Origin: Desulfosalsimonas propionicica
Lineage (GTDB): Bacteria; Desulfobacterota; Desulfobacteria; Desulfobacterales; Desulfosalsimonadaceae
Length of the DNA: 64,000 nucleotides
Direction of reading: 5' to 3'
Assembly (NCBI RefSeq): GCF_013761005.1
Contig: NZ_JACDUS010000001.1
Span: 744,001-808,000, forward strand
Position 1 is the first letter of the stretch; every line of letters starts with the position of its first letter. Under the pieces are notes generated by a model. It did no database searches. It was not told where the DNA came from and worked only from the letters and a program-made list of their open reading frames with translations. Below, in pieces: positions 1 to 8,521 of this stretch. A program made the position numbers and the translations under genes.

Positions 1-1
1 A

Positions 2-319
2 AGCGCCCAGATTGATCCGGACTCCCCCCGGCAGCAGGAAATCGCAAAGGCCCTGACCCATTTCAATCCCGTGGATATTGTTGCCAGCCTCAGGGATGCC
101 AATAACCGGCCCTTTGACCTGCACCGGTATGTGGATGATCAGGCGGTGTTTATTTCCGTTAAATCCAAAGACGGCAGGGAGCTAAAGGCCCTGGAGCATC
201 CGGGCCTGTGGAACGGGGCAATGGCCGGGTGGAATACGGTGTTTGTGGAAGTGCCGCTGATCACGTTCAATCCCGTCAAAACCGTCAATGATCTGCTGCG
301 CAGGGAGCATCAGGGATAA
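2..319 (+). CDS. DUF4301 family protein, C-terminal part (5' truncated)
   Basis: The reading frame is open from the window edge and ends with TAA at 317-319, so only about the last 105 residues are seen. The tail reads KALEHPGLWNGAMAGWNTVF and then TFNPVKTVNDLLRREHQG, which I recognise as the conserved C-terminal end of DUF4301 proteins. Those are uncharacterised and carry sugar-nucleotidyltransferase-like features further upstream, outside this window. The GTG at 71 is an internal codon rather than a start, because the same frame reads through to base 2. The stop lies just before the next gene, so the two may be cotranscribed. Function is unknown. Confidence 0.75.
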   Translation, partial: SAQIDPDSPRQQEIAKALTHFNPVDIVASLRDANNRPFDLHRYVDDQAVFISVKSKDGRELKALEHPGLWNGAMAGWNTVFVEVPLITFNPVKTVNDLLRREHQG

Positions 320-320
320 G

Positions 321-1190
321 ATGGAAAAAATGGATATATCGGAAATCAAAACCCTGGGCTCGGGGCTGGCCCGTCCCGAGGGGGTTATGGCCGAACCCGG
401 CGGCGGGCTGGTGGCCGCAGATGCCCGGGGCTGCTGCGCAAAAATTTCCCCTGACGGGCAAACGCAATTTTACGGGAATGTGGGCGGCGTGCCAAACGGT
501 ATCTGCCTGGACAAACAGGGCAACTGCATCATTGCCAATATCGGAAACGGGCAGGTCCAGTGCCTGGCTGCCGACGGCACCCACACGGTCCTGTTTGACA
601 AAGCCGACGGGCGGGCCATGCCTGCGCCCAATTTTCCCTTTCTGGATCTGCAGGGCCGGCTCTGGGTATCAAACTCCACGGCCGGTGATCTGGAGCAATC
701 CCTCCGGCAGCCCGCCCCGGACGGGTGTGTGATGGTCTACGAGAACAACCGGGCCAGGATTGCCGCAGAAGGCCTGTATTTTGCAAACGGGGTGGCAGTG
801 GATTCGGAGGGAAAGTATCTGTACGTGGCCGAGACCACCCGGCAGGCCATTTCCCGGTTTGCCATCGGAAAAGACGGCAGTCTGGGCGACAGGCAGACTT
901 ACGGCCCGGAGCCGCTTTGTGATCTGGGGTTTCCGGACGGATGCGCCCTGGATGAAGCCGGCAATCTCTGGGTCACCTTTCCCGCCCGGGGCGCGGTCGG
1001 GTATATTGATCCGGACAGGCGGCTTTGCATGGTTGCCGAAGACCGCCGGATGGAAGTGCTCCGGCGGCCCACCAATATCTGTTTTGGCGGAAAAGATCGA
1101 AAAACCGCATTTATCGGGAGCCTGGACAGCCAGTCCATTGCGTATTTCCCGGTGCCGTATCCGGGCCAGGCCCTGATCCATCAGTTGTGA
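321..1190 (+). CDS. SMP-30/gluconolactonase/LRE-like beta-propeller protein
   Basis: A protein of 289 residues that begins one base after the DUF4301 stop. An upstream ATG at 288 would overlap that gene, so ATG 321 (or ATG 330) is the likely start. The sequence has the repeating blades of the SMP-30/gluconolactonase family: ARPEGVMAEPGGG near residue 14, PNGICLDKQGN, FANGVAVDSEGKYLYVAETT and FPDGCALDEAGNLWV. Family members are cytoplasmic or periplasmic six-bladed propellers that hydrolyse sugar lactones or related esters using a bound divalent metal. No signal peptide is seen. The substrate cannot be told from the sequence. It could equally be a non-enzymatic propeller of the same fold. Confidence 0.8.
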   Translation: MEKMDISEIKTLGSGLARPEGVMAEPGGGLVAADARGCCAKISPDGQTQFYGNVGGVPNGICLDKQGNCIIANIGNGQVQCLAADGTHTVLFDKADGRAMPAPNFPFLDLQGRLWVSNSTAGDLEQSLRQPAPDGCVMVYENNRARIAAEGLYFANGVAVDSEGKYLYVAETTRQAISRFAIGKDGSLGDRQTYGPEPLCDLGFPDGCALDEAGNLWVTFPARGAVGYIDPDRRLCMVAEDRRMEVLRRPTNICFGGKDRKTAFIGSLDSQSIAYFPVPYPGQALIHQL

Positions 1191-1230
1191 CAGGCGCTTT
1201 TTGCGGCATTTCCCAAAAGCTTTTTGCAGG

Positions 1231-1286
1231 AAAAAAGGCAAGCGGCCGGGGTGAGTTCAAAAACAAACCCCGGCTCCGGACTTGCC
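1231..1286 (-). terminator. Rho-independent terminator of the 4-hydroxybutyryl-CoA dehydratase gene
   Basis: Read on the minus strand, the dehydratase stop at 1301 is followed by a two-part stem: GGCAAG (1237-1242) pairs with CTTGCC (1281-1286), and inside it GCCGGGGT (1245-1252) pairs with ACCCCGGC (1267-1274). It is followed directly by six T residues (bases 1236-1231). Stem plus T-run immediately after the gene is a standard intrinsic terminator. It may also stop readthrough from the converging lactonase gene, although there is no T-run in that direction. Confidence 0.85.
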
Positions 1287-1300
1287 TGCAACAGAGGCTC

Positions 1301-2767
1301 TTATTTTTCCTTGATTCCCGCCAGTTCCTTTACAAGGCGCTTGCGGGCCTTGACGTCATACTGGGAGGTGATGGCGATCTGCTCCATGATGGGGGATCCG
1401 CCGCCGTGGTAGTTGCCGTAGTTGGTGGTGCCGGCTGCACCCGTGCAGGTGTTTTCGATGAAATACAGCCAGAACTTGATCTGGTCGTCCACGGGTATAT
1501 TGGGGTTGCGCTTGAGGTATTTTTCCAGAATCGGCTTTAGTTCCGGGTTGGTGATATCGCTTTCATACGGAAACGTGGATGGAAAACCCCCTGCGATGTT
1601 GCACAGCATTTCCTGTTCGTGAAACACGGCTTCCCCGGTCAGGCAGCGGCCAACGTTGGCATAGATGGAATCGGGAATGCAGCTGCCCGGCCCGTAAGGG
1701 GCCCGGCCCATGCCCGGGATGTAGACCTCGGGTTTGCCAAAATCAGAGGCGGTGTAGCCGGCTGCATAGCCCAGCTCGGTGACCTTGATGATCTCGGCAA
1801 ACATTTCCCGCACATGGGAGGTTTTTTCAATGCCGTTGTATTCCGCGGCCGTGGCGGCCAGGCCCAGCAAAACATCGCCCAGGGCCGGCTTGCAGCCCGA
1901 GTAGCTGTGGCGGTGAAACAGGGCAAACAGCAGGGCGCAGATGCCGCCGTGATCGTTTTCCCCGCAGAGAAACACCCGATCCCAGGGAATGAAGGTGTCT
2001 TCAAACAACAGGTAGGAGTCGGTGTATCCCCCGTCAAAACCTCTTTGGTAAGCCTCCCGCGGCCGGGAGCTGTGGGGGTGGACCACCTGGATGAGGCCCT
2101 CGTGGTCGGCCGGGACGGCAAAGGCCACGGCGTAGTCCTTTTCATTGGGCCCCAGGGCCCGGGTGGGCACCACCAGGATCTCGTCGGCAATGGAGGCCTC
2201 GGAGATGTGCAGTTTGCAGCCCTTGACAACAATGCCGTCTTTGGTTTTCTCTTTGACATGAAGGTACATGTCCGGATCGGCCTGATCGGCCGGGCGCTTT
2301 AGGCGCTCGCCTTTCATGTCGGTCTGGGCGCAGCAGCCCACCAGGTCGTTTTTCTGGAAATTTTCCAGCCATTTCAAAAAGTTTTGATGGTACTCGCTGT
2401 TGCCGTTGTTGAGCTTGTCGGCCTCAAAGGAAACCGCGTTAATGGCGTTGATGGCATCCACGCCCATGCAGCGCTGGATGCAGCCGCCGACCTTTTTGCA
2501 CAGATACCGGGTCATGTCCTGCTTTTTATGCAGATCCGCAGGGGACTGGTGCACATGGCAGAACCGGTTGATGGTCTCTCCGGTGAGATGGGAGGTGGCC
2601 GTGCACAGATCCTTTCCCTCGGGGCTGGCGGCTTCATCAAACGTCACGCCCATGACGTTTAAGGCATTCATCTGAACTTCATCGTCGCGGTCGATTTTGC
2701 CGCCGTTGAAATACAGGTTGCGCCGCATTTTTTTAAGGCCGTCGATGTACTCCTGTTTGGTTCTCAT
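1301..2767 (-). CDS. abfD: 4-hydroxybutyryl-CoA dehydratase / vinylacetyl-CoA isomerase
   Basis: A 488-residue member of the 4-hydroxyphenylacetate 3-monooxygenase-like flavoprotein fold. The known enzyme dehydrates 4-hydroxybutyryl-CoA to crotonyl-CoA by a ketyl-radical mechanism using FAD and an unusual [4Fe-4S] cluster. The cluster ligands are visible: Cys96 and Cys100 in GGCIQRCMG, and His285 and Cys292 in the stretch HRHSYSGCK. The same stretch holds the catalytic Tyr289 and Lys293. The family is about 490 residues, so it is full length. The start has a clear GGAGG ribosome site six bases upstream. It is a single-gene unit with its own terminator. Likely roles are 4-aminobutyrate, succinate or 4-hydroxybutyrate metabolism through crotonyl-CoA. 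None of the partner genes (4-hydroxybutyrate dehydrogenase, 4-hydroxybutyrate CoA-transferase) is adjacent. Confidence 0.93.
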   Translation of the reverse strand: MRTKQEYIDGLKKMRRNLYFNGGKIDRDDEVQMNALNVMGVTFDEAASPEGKDLCTATSHLTGETINRFCHVHQSPADLHKKQDMTRYLCKKVGGCIQRCMGVDAINAINAVSFEADKLNNGNSEYHQNFLKWLENFQKNDLVGCCAQTDMKGERLKRPADQADPDMYLHVKEKTKDGIVVKGCKLHISEASIADEILVVPTRALGPNEKDYAVAFAVPADHEGLIQVVHPHSSRPREAYQRGFDGGYTDSYLLFEDTFIPWDRVFLCGENDHGGICALLFALFHRHSYSGCKPALGDVLLGLAATAAEYNGIEKTSHVREMFAEIIKVTELGYAAGYTASDFGKPEVYIPGMGRAPYGPGSCIPDSIYANVGRCLTGEAVFHEQEMLCNIAGGFPSTFPYESDITNPELKPILEKYLKRNPNIPVDDQIKFWLYFIENTCTGAAGTTNYGNYHGGGSPIMEQIAITSQYDVKARKRLVKELAGIKEK

Positions 2768-3100
2768 TATTCCTCCGGTTGTCTTGGATGGTGTCTTTGT
2801 GCGAAAAGCCCGAAGCAGCGGCTTCCGGCCCGGCAGTCAAAATTTTTGTTAAAGTCTCATTTTTAAATAAAACCCCAAAACTAAATTAAGGCTCCAGTAT
2901 AATTCTGTCAATCATAATCTTGATACTGTTTGATATATATTTATACAGACCGGGTATGAAAAAAAATAAATTTGTTTAACTGTATGAAAATAAAAGATCA
3001 TTTTCAAAAGACGGGTTGTTTTATGGTGTGGATTTTTTTATGGTAACCACCAACATTGCACATGCCCGGACCCGGTGTCACAAATATTGACGGTTGGTTC
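2768..3100. other. AT-rich divergent intergenic region
   Basis: This gap separates the leftward dehydratase gene from the rightward amylosucrase gene and must hold both promoters. It is much more AT-rich than the coding DNA around it, especially 2850-3020. A small inverted repeat, TGAAAAT (2985-2991) with ATTTTCA (3000-3006), could be a protein site. I see no convincing -35/-10 pair for the dehydratase; a weak TTGACA-like box on the minus strand lies at 2906-2911. No gene or structured RNA is recognised. Confidence 0.4.
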
Positions 3101-3129
3101 TTGACAACTTCCGGCAGGCTGACCATTAT
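3101..3129 (+). promoter_or_regulatory. Sigma-70-type promoter for amylosucrase
   Basis: TTGACA at 3101-3106, a 17-base spacer and CATTAT at 3124-3129. The -35 is perfect and the -10 matches four of six positions. Transcription would start near 3136 and leave about 50 bases of leader before ATG 3187. This argues against the longer reading frame that opens at TTG 3094, which would begin inside the promoter. Confidence 0.55.
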
Positions 3130-3186
3130 ACGAAAATTGTTTTCAGCCCGGCAGGGCAAACCAAAACGGATTTCAATGAACAGATC

Positions 3187-5145
3187 ATGAGTGATAACAA
3201 CGACTGGATCTCCCGTCATGCCGAAAAGACCCTCATGCGCCTTTTGCCCCGGGTGCGCGCGGCCATGGGGCCCATGGATGCCAGGTATGATCAAATGTGG
3301 GAAGGTTTTGAACAAAGGCTCAGACAACACTGGGAACGTTTGTTCCGCGTGCTTCTGCAGCTTTACGGGTGGCAGTATGACTTTTTTTATCACCTGGAGC
3401 AGATTCTGGTCATGGCCTCCCGGCGCTGGGCAGACCGGCCGGAATATTTAAAGGAACTGGACTGGCAGCGGCAGGCCGATCCCCGGTGGTTCCAGTCCCA
3501 GGAGATGGTCGGCGGGGTTCTCTACGTGGATCTGTTCAGCCGGAACCTGGCGGGTCTGCATGATCATATTGCCTATTTCAAGACCATGGGCCTGACCTAC
3601 CTGCATCTGATGCCGCTGTTTGCCGTGCCCCACGGAAACAGCGACGGCGGTTATGCGGTCAGCGATTACCGGGCCATCAACGCAGACATTGGCACCATGG
3701 AGGAGTTGTCCGCCCTGGCCCGGATTCTGCACGACAACGGCATCAGCCTGGTGCTTGATTTTGTGTTAAACCACACCTCTGACGAGCATATCTGGGCCAG
3801 ACGGGCCAGGGGCGGGGACGTGGATTTTCAGGAATATTATCTCATGTTTGACGACCGCACCCTTCCGGATCAGTATCAGCAGCATCTGCGCGATATTTTT
3901 CCGGATTCCCGCCGGGGATGTTTCACCTTTGACCCGGAGTCGGGAAAGTGGGTGTGGACCACGTTTAACAGTTTCCAGTGGGATCTCAATTACGCCAACC
4001 CGTCGGTGTTTCGGGCCATGGCCGAGGAAATGCTGTTTCTGGCCAATCAGGGAGTCCAGGTGCTGCGCCTGGATGCCGTGGCCTTTACCTGGAAGCGGCT
4101 GGGCACTGATTGCGAAAATCTGCCCGAAGCCCACATGCTGGTGGAGGCCTTTAATGCAGTGGCCAAAATTGCCGCACCCTCCCTGTTGTTTAAGTCCGAG
4201 GCCATTGTGCATCCCGACGAGGTCATTCGTTATATTCACCCGGACAAGTGCCAGCTTTCCTACAACCCCCTGCTCATGGCCCTTTTGTGGGAGGCCCTGG
4301 CCACCCGGGAGGTGCGGCTGTTAAACTCCGCCATGTGGAAGCGCGCCCGGATTCACCCGGAATGCGCCTGGGTCAATTATCTGCGCTGCCATGATGATAT
4401 CGGCTGGACATTTGACGATCAGGACGCCATGGAACTGGGGATCAATCCCCATGATCACCGCCAATTCCTAAACCGGTTTTACACCGGCGAGTTTCCCGGC
4501 TCCTTTGCCAGGGGACTGCCCTTTCAGTACAATCCGGACACGGGAGATCGTCGTATATCCGGCACCCTGGCCTCCCTGGCCGGCCTGGAAGCGGCTCTGG
4601 AGAAGGAGGATGCCGGGCTCATCGAGGCTGCTGTGGGGCGAATCAATCTGCTTCGCTCCATCATGCTCAGCGCAGGCGGCATTCCCCTGATCTATCTGGG
4701 CGATGAATGGGGGATGTTAAACGATTACACATACCTGTCTGATCCGGCCAAGGCAGGCGACAGCCGCTGGGTTCACCGGGCCCGGCAGCGCTGGGAGGCC
4801 AGAAATGATGTCACCGATGCCGAGGTGCTGGAATGGCGGTTTTTCAATGAAATGACCGGGCTAATCCGTCTTCGCAAGCAATTGCCGGCCTTGCAAAACG
4901 GCAACATGGAGGTCATTGACACGGGCAATATCCATGTGTTCGGGTTTGTCCGTGAATTTGAAAACCAGAAATTGCTGATCGTCAACAATTTTTCCGAAAC
5001 GCCCCAGTCAATCGCACAGGAGCAGTTAAATGCCGTGACCAGCGCCACCCGGTTTACGGACCGGATCACGGAGACAACCATTTCCAACGGAAAGGGTCTG
5101 CGGCTGGAGGGGTATCAGTTTGCCTGGCTTTCGTTCGGGCACTAG
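3187..5145 (+). CDS. Amylosucrase (GH13 sucrose glucosyltransferase)
   Basis: A 652-residue enzyme of glycoside hydrolase family 13, close to the length of the Neisseria enzyme. Amylosucrase transfers glucose from sucrose to the end of an alpha-1,4-glucan and releases fructose, so it builds a glycogen-like polymer without ADP-glucose. The helical N-terminal domain (RYDQMWEGFEQRL) is followed by the barrel. Its catalytic residues are visible: nucleophile Asp296 in LRLDAVAF, acid/base Glu338 in KSEAIVHPDE and Asp403 in CHDDIGWTF. The last two motifs are typical of amylosucrase rather than of amylases or sucrose phosphorylase. There is no signal peptide, so it acts in the cytoplasm. ATG 3187 was chosen because upstream codons fall in the promoter. 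The ribosome site is weak. A glucan phosphorylase gene lies about 44 kb away in this window. Confidence 0.92.
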   Translation: MSDNNDWISRHAEKTLMRLLPRVRAAMGPMDARYDQMWEGFEQRLRQHWERLFRVLLQLYGWQYDFFYHLEQILVMASRRWADRPEYLKELDWQRQADPRWFQSQEMVGGVLYVDLFSRNLAGLHDHIAYFKTMGLTYLHLMPLFAVPHGNSDGGYAVSDYRAINADIGTMEELSALARILHDNGISLVLDFVLNHTSDEHIWARRARGGDVDFQEYYLMFDDRTLPDQYQQHLRDIFPDSRRGCFTFDPESGKWVWTTFNSFQWDLNYANPSVFRAMAEEMLFLANQGVQVLRLDAVAFTWKRLGTDCENLPEAHMLVEAFNAVAKIAAPSLLFKSEAIVHPDEVIRYIHPDKCQLSYNPLLMALLWEALATREVRLLNSAMWKRARIHPECAWVNYLRCHDDIGWTFDDQDAMELGINPHDHRQFLNRFYTGEFPGSFARGLPFQYNPDTGDRRISGTLASLAGLEAALEKEDAGLIEAAVGRINLLRSIMLSAGGIPLIYLGDEWGMLNDYTYLSDPAKAGDSRWVHRARQRWEARNDVTDAEVLEWRFFNEMTGLIRLRKQLPALQNGNMEVIDTGNIHVFGFVREFENQKLLIVNNFSETPQSIAQEQLNAVTSATRFTDRITETTISNGKGLRLEGYQFAWLSFGH

Positions 5146-5147
5146 TT

Positions 5148-5298
5148 GATGGCACCGTAAAAAGACTGATTTCAGATGGTGCCGTAAAAAGTTCAAGATC
5201 AAGGCTTACGCAATTTCGAAGAATGCAGAGTAGTTATCCGTACGTGAAATTCTGAGAAATTGCGTGTAACGCAGATATTGGACTTTTACGGCGCCATC
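5148..5298 (+). repeat. Palindromic intergenic repeat, copy 1
   Basis: About 151 bp beginning with GATGGCACCGTAAAAAG and ending with CTTTTACGGCGCCATC, so the ends are inverted repeats. Internal arms such as GCAATTTCG and GAAATTGCG also pair, so the whole unit can fold into one long hairpin. It fills nearly all the gap between the converging amylosucrase and unknown-protein genes and may act as a transcription stop in both directions. The same sequence recurs at 16933-17084 and, inverted, at 55030-55170, with a fragment at 49461-49490. Confidence 0.9.
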
Positions 5299-5303
5299 AC
5301 TGG

Positions 5304-5840
5304 TTAAATGATGGAAAAGGCTTTGAGATATTCCCGGACGCAGTTGACCGTGCCCACAAACATGCGCGAGCCGATCAGGACGGTGAACACGTCGTCTCTG
5401 TTGCCGCAGGCTTCGGCAAACTCCGGGCCGATGACCGCGGCCGGATCCCCGGCCCCGGAATTGGCCTCCATGGCGGCAAGATAGGTGTGAAACCGCTGCT
5501 TGACCACCCCGAAATAATCGATGTCCTGACCAGTCATCAATCCGGCCGTGCCGGACAGGTTTTGAGAAAAGGCGCGCACCGCATTCCAGTAAACTTCCAT
5601 GAGTTCGGGCTTGTGCCGGCTGTTTTCCATGAGATAGGGCGCAGCCCATCCCACTGTGATGATTTTGAGCAGGGGCAGTTCATACTCCACGGTTGTGGCA
5701 TTGACATCCGCGTTTTCGGGCAGCTGGGCCATGAGTTCCCGGATGTCTTCGCGGTCCACGGCAAAATTGAAAAGATCCTCGCCTGCTTTTTCAACGGCGC
5801 TTTTTTCCGGATGTTGTTCCTGCTGGTCTTGTTCTTCCAT
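5304..5840 (-). CDS. Conserved protein of unknown function
   Basis: A 178-residue acidic protein starting MEEQDQQEQHPEKSAVEKAG. I do not recognise a domain. No signal peptide, membrane segment or metal-binding cysteine cluster is seen. It looks mostly alpha-helical with a hydrophilic N-terminal tail. The start at 5840 has a GGAAA ribosome site; an earlier in-frame start at 5963 would run into the polyferredoxin gene upstream. It is the last gene of a five-gene leftward operon (acetyltransferase, peptidase, DUF362, polyferredoxin, this protein), so it may serve the membrane redox complex, for example as an assembly factor. That role is only inferred from position. Confidence 0.6.
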   Translation of the reverse strand: MEEQDQQEQHPEKSAVEKAGEDLFNFAVDREDIRELMAQLPENADVNATTVEYELPLLKIITVGWAAPYLMENSRHKPELMEVYWNAVRAFSQNLSGTAGLMTGQDIDYFGVVKQRFHTYLAAMEANSGAGDPAAVIGPEFAEACGNRDDVFTVLIGSRMFVGTVNCVREYLKAFSII

Positions 5841-5907
5841 AATTTCCAATGTCTTTTGTTTGGCGTGGGGCTTTGGGGCAAAATTAAAATAATATTTTTT
5901 ACTATTT

Positions 5908-7566
5908 TTATCCGCCTTCGTCAAATCCCGGTGCCATGCCCGGGGGTTGCGGGGCCCGGCCATCCGGAATGTCTGCGCCGGGATAGGCGGGAGCGGCTGA
6001 AGCCGGCTTTTGGTCTTGGGGCTCCTTCTTCAGTTTAAATCCCCGGCTCTTGGCTGCGTATTCAAAAGATTGGCCGGGCCGCAGCCGAATCGCGTCCATG
6101 GGGGTGACCACAATGGCCGCTTGGTTATAGACCGGGCAGGCATGCTCGCAATGGCCGCAGCCGGCACATCGGTCTTCTTTCACATGGGGCACCGGATAGG
6201 GCAGGTCCGGTCGCTTTTCAAATTCAAGTGCGTCATAGGGACAGACCTCGTCGCAGACCATGCAGCTTTTTTTGTATTCCCATGCCAGGCACTGCTGCCG
6301 GTAAATCACGGCTGTGCCGATTTTGGCCCAGGTGCGCTCGGCAGATGCGATTTTTTGAATGGCGCCGGTGGGACATGTATTTCCGCAGGCCGTGCATTCG
6401 GGATCGCAGTATTTTCTTCTGGGTGTGACCGCCGGGGAAAACAGCCCCAGAAGACCGGCCTCAAACCAAACCGGCTGCAAAGTGTTGGTGGGGCATGCGG
6501 CCATGCACTGGCCGCAGCGCACGCAGGCTTCCAGGAAATCGGGTTCCGGAAGCGCCCCGGGCGGGCGAATAATGCGGGCTTCCCGCACCGTTCCCTTCTC
6601 TGACAGGTCCCGGGCCACCACGTTTAAGCCGGTTAAGGCCACGGAGGCGGTTGCCGCACCGGCTATCCCGGAGAAAATCACCTGCCGGCGCGCCGGGGAA
6701 ACCGATGGGTGCAGGCGCCGGGCCGTGGCAGCATCTGCGGAAAATGCAACGGCATTTTTGGGGCAGATGGATTCGCATTGCCGGCAGACAATGCATTCTT
6801 CATGGCGGGCCTGTTCGGGTGCGTCCGGGTCAATGGCGGCCATGGGGCAGTTGCGCACGCAAATACCGCATTGATTGCAATCAGGGGAAACCCGCCGGCG
6901 GATCAGGGGTTTTCTGGACAAAATGGCCAGCAGGGCCCCGGAAGGACACAAATACCGGCACCAGAACCGGGGCGAGATTCTGGCTGCGGCAAAGACTGCG
7001 GCAAAAAACAGGAGCACGAAAAATCCCGTGGCAAACCGGGGCGGATCGATTTCCAGAAACATCAGGGTGCGCAGATCCATGCGGCTGGCTATTGGGTAAA
7101 ACGCGGTTACGGCCTGATCTCCGATCATCAGGACCACCGGATAGACCACCAGGCCGTAAAACCGGGTGATTAAAGACAGGGGCGCGGCCCAGTAAACGAA
7201 TGTGACCCCGCAAAGCGCGGCGCCGGCGGCAAATGTCAGGATGTAATACTTCAGCCGGGCAGAAGGGGCATATGAAGCTTTTTGTTTTTTCGGGGCCGGG
7301 GCCAGGCACTTGTCTGCCACATCAATGGTGGTGCCCATGGGGCAGATATAGCCGCAAAAGATCCGGCCTGCCAACAGGGCCGAGGCCATCACAATGACCG
7401 CGGGCAGCCATATCCAGGTCAGGCTCCGCATGGCCAGGCCGGCCAGGCCAGTCAATGCCGGATCCATTCGCAGGAAAAGATCCGATGCGGCGATTTTCCC
7501 GGCACCGGCCAGCAGCACCAGAAAAATCGCCAGGCACATGGCCCGGGTCATGCGGCGAAACATCAT
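5908..7566 (-). CDS. Membrane-bound 4Fe-4S polyferredoxin (NapH/NosR-like N-terminus, NapG-like C-terminus)
   Basis: A 552-residue fusion. The N-terminal half has about five membrane segments and the NapH/NosR-type motifs GRIFCGYICPMG and FWCRYLCPSG. Two ferredoxin pairs follow (CNQCGICVRNCP, CIVCRQCESICP). After a Tat-like linker (ARRQVIFSGIAGAATASVAL) comes a NapG-like module with more clusters (CVRCGQCMAACP, CTACGNTCP, CMVCDEVCP, CAGCGHCEHACP). Such proteins carry electrons between the quinone pool or cytoplasmic donors and periplasmic clusters. The tail is proline-rich and poor in motifs. The ATG lies just after the DUF362 stop, which suggests coupled translation. Its partner reductase is not in the window. 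A single chain joining the NapH and NapG parts is noteworthy but found in other Desulfobacterota. Confidence 0.8.
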   Translation of the reverse strand: MMFRRMTRAMCLAIFLVLLAGAGKIAASDLFLRMDPALTGLAGLAMRSLTWIWLPAVIVMASALLAGRIFCGYICPMGTTIDVADKCLAPAPKKQKASYAPSARLKYYILTFAAGAALCGVTFVYWAAPLSLITRFYGLVVYPVVLMIGDQAVTAFYPIASRMDLRTLMFLEIDPPRFATGFFVLLFFAAVFAAARISPRFWCRYLCPSGALLAILSRKPLIRRRVSPDCNQCGICVRNCPMAAIDPDAPEQARHEECIVCRQCESICPKNAVAFSADAATARRLHPSVSPARRQVIFSGIAGAATASVALTGLNVVARDLSEKGTVREARIIRPPGALPEPDFLEACVRCGQCMAACPTNTLQPVWFEAGLLGLFSPAVTPRRKYCDPECTACGNTCPTGAIQKIASAERTWAKIGTAVIYRQQCLAWEYKKSCMVCDEVCPYDALEFEKRPDLPYPVPHVKEDRCAGCGHCEHACPVYNQAAIVVTPMDAIRLRPGQSFEYAAKSRGFKLKKEPQDQKPASAAPAYPGADIPDGRAPQPPGMAPGFDEGG

Positions 7567-7567
7567 T

Positions 7568-8500
7568 TTATACCGTGGCCCTGCCGATTTTCAGCTTGTC
7601 AATATCCATGCGCCCCAGGCCACGCTGGTGGGCCATGCGGATGTGTTTGATCTGGTCTGCGGAATAGCGGCTGCCGTACCATTCAAAAGATGATACCGTA
7701 TAGGCGTCTGCCGCCACCATGTCCGCGGATGCAATAATCGTCTTTGGGGTCAGCACCGTGCCCGGCCCGCCGGGCCCGCCCGAGGACAGCACGCGGCTGG
7801 CATCGACCACCACCAGATCCGGGGTCAGAAGTGAGGCCAGGTCCACGATGGATTCGTGAAGATCCAGCCGGTGCATGACCCGCCGGTTTGAAATCAGGCC
7901 CATCATGCCTTTCATGGAAAGGCTGACCCCGGCACCGGAATGGGACTTGGCCTGGGGGGCGGCAATAAGGACATCCGCGTTTAGCACTTCGCGCATGACA
8001 TCGGTTTGTTTCAGGCTTTTGGCCCCGGAAATCTCCACTTCCCGAAACCGGGACGGGTCTGAGACCGTCTGGGCCATGTCTTTTTCAATGGCGCTGCAGG
8101 CCGCGCCAATACCGGAGTTTTCAATGCACTGCTCGGCCGGTGCCAGGGGGTTGTCCAACACCAGCACCCGGCCGGCCCCGGCCTGGCGGCAGAGCTGCGC
8201 AAGGGCCTTGACCACCAGGGGATGGGTGTTGGCCGCCCGTTCCGGGCCGCTTGCAAAACTCATGTTGGGCTTGATCACCACCCGGCTGCCGGTTTTCACA
8301 AAACGCGACATGCCGCCGAGCATATCCACGGCCTTTTTCACCGCAGGCTCGATCTCGCCGTTGACAACAGCCAGATCCGGCATTTTGTTTTGGGCCCACA
8401 GGCTTGCGGGAACCAGCATGGAGGCGCCGGCAAAGCAGGCCAGCCCGCGCATTTGTTTTAAAAAGGTGCGCCGGTCAATGGGTTTTATCAGCGATTTCAT
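7568..8500 (-). CDS. DUF362 domain protein with Tat signal
   Basis: A 310-residue protein. The N-terminus RRTFLKQMRGLACFAGASML is a twin-arginine signal with a hydrophobic stretch, so the protein is probably exported folded. The body carries the DUF362 signatures VVIKPNMSFA, VLVLDNPLAP and the central AAPQAKSHSGAGVSLSMKG, followed by MGLISNRRVMHRLDLHESIVD. DUF362 proteins are often beside ferredoxins and their biochemical role is unknown. A GAGGA ribosome site lies upstream of ATG 8500. It directly precedes the polyferredoxin gene, so the two likely form an exported or membrane-facing redox pair. Confidence 0.82.
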   Translation of the reverse strand: MKSLIKPIDRRTFLKQMRGLACFAGASMLVPASLWAQNKMPDLAVVNGEIEPAVKKAVDMLGGMSRFVKTGSRVVIKPNMSFASGPERAANTHPLVVKALAQLCRQAGAGRVLVLDNPLAPAEQCIENSGIGAACSAIEKDMAQTVSDPSRFREVEISGAKSLKQTDVMREVLNADVLIAAPQAKSHSGAGVSLSMKGMMGLISNRRVMHRLDLHESIVDLASLLTPDLVVVDASRVLSSGGPGGPGTVLTPKTIIASADMVAADAYTVSSFEWYGSRYSADQIKHIRMAHQRGLGRMDIDKLKIGRATV

Positions 8501-8521
8501 AAAAGATCCTCATCTATTGGC

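Noticed and set aside
1025-1540. Many long frames opposite or inside real genes, such as this one
   Set aside because: They are shadows from high-GC coding DNA: no conserved motif, no ribosome site, full overlap with well-supported genes.
3094-3186. Longer N-terminus for amylosucrase starting at TTG 3094
   Set aside because: It would begin upstream of the promoter's -35 box; ATG 3187 gives the family's normal length and N-terminus.
5908-7566. Calling the polyferredoxin and DUF362 genes part of a periplasmic nitrate reductase
   Set aside because: The NapH- and NapG-like parts are fused and there is no napA, napB or napD; the similarity is only at the level of ferredoxin modules.
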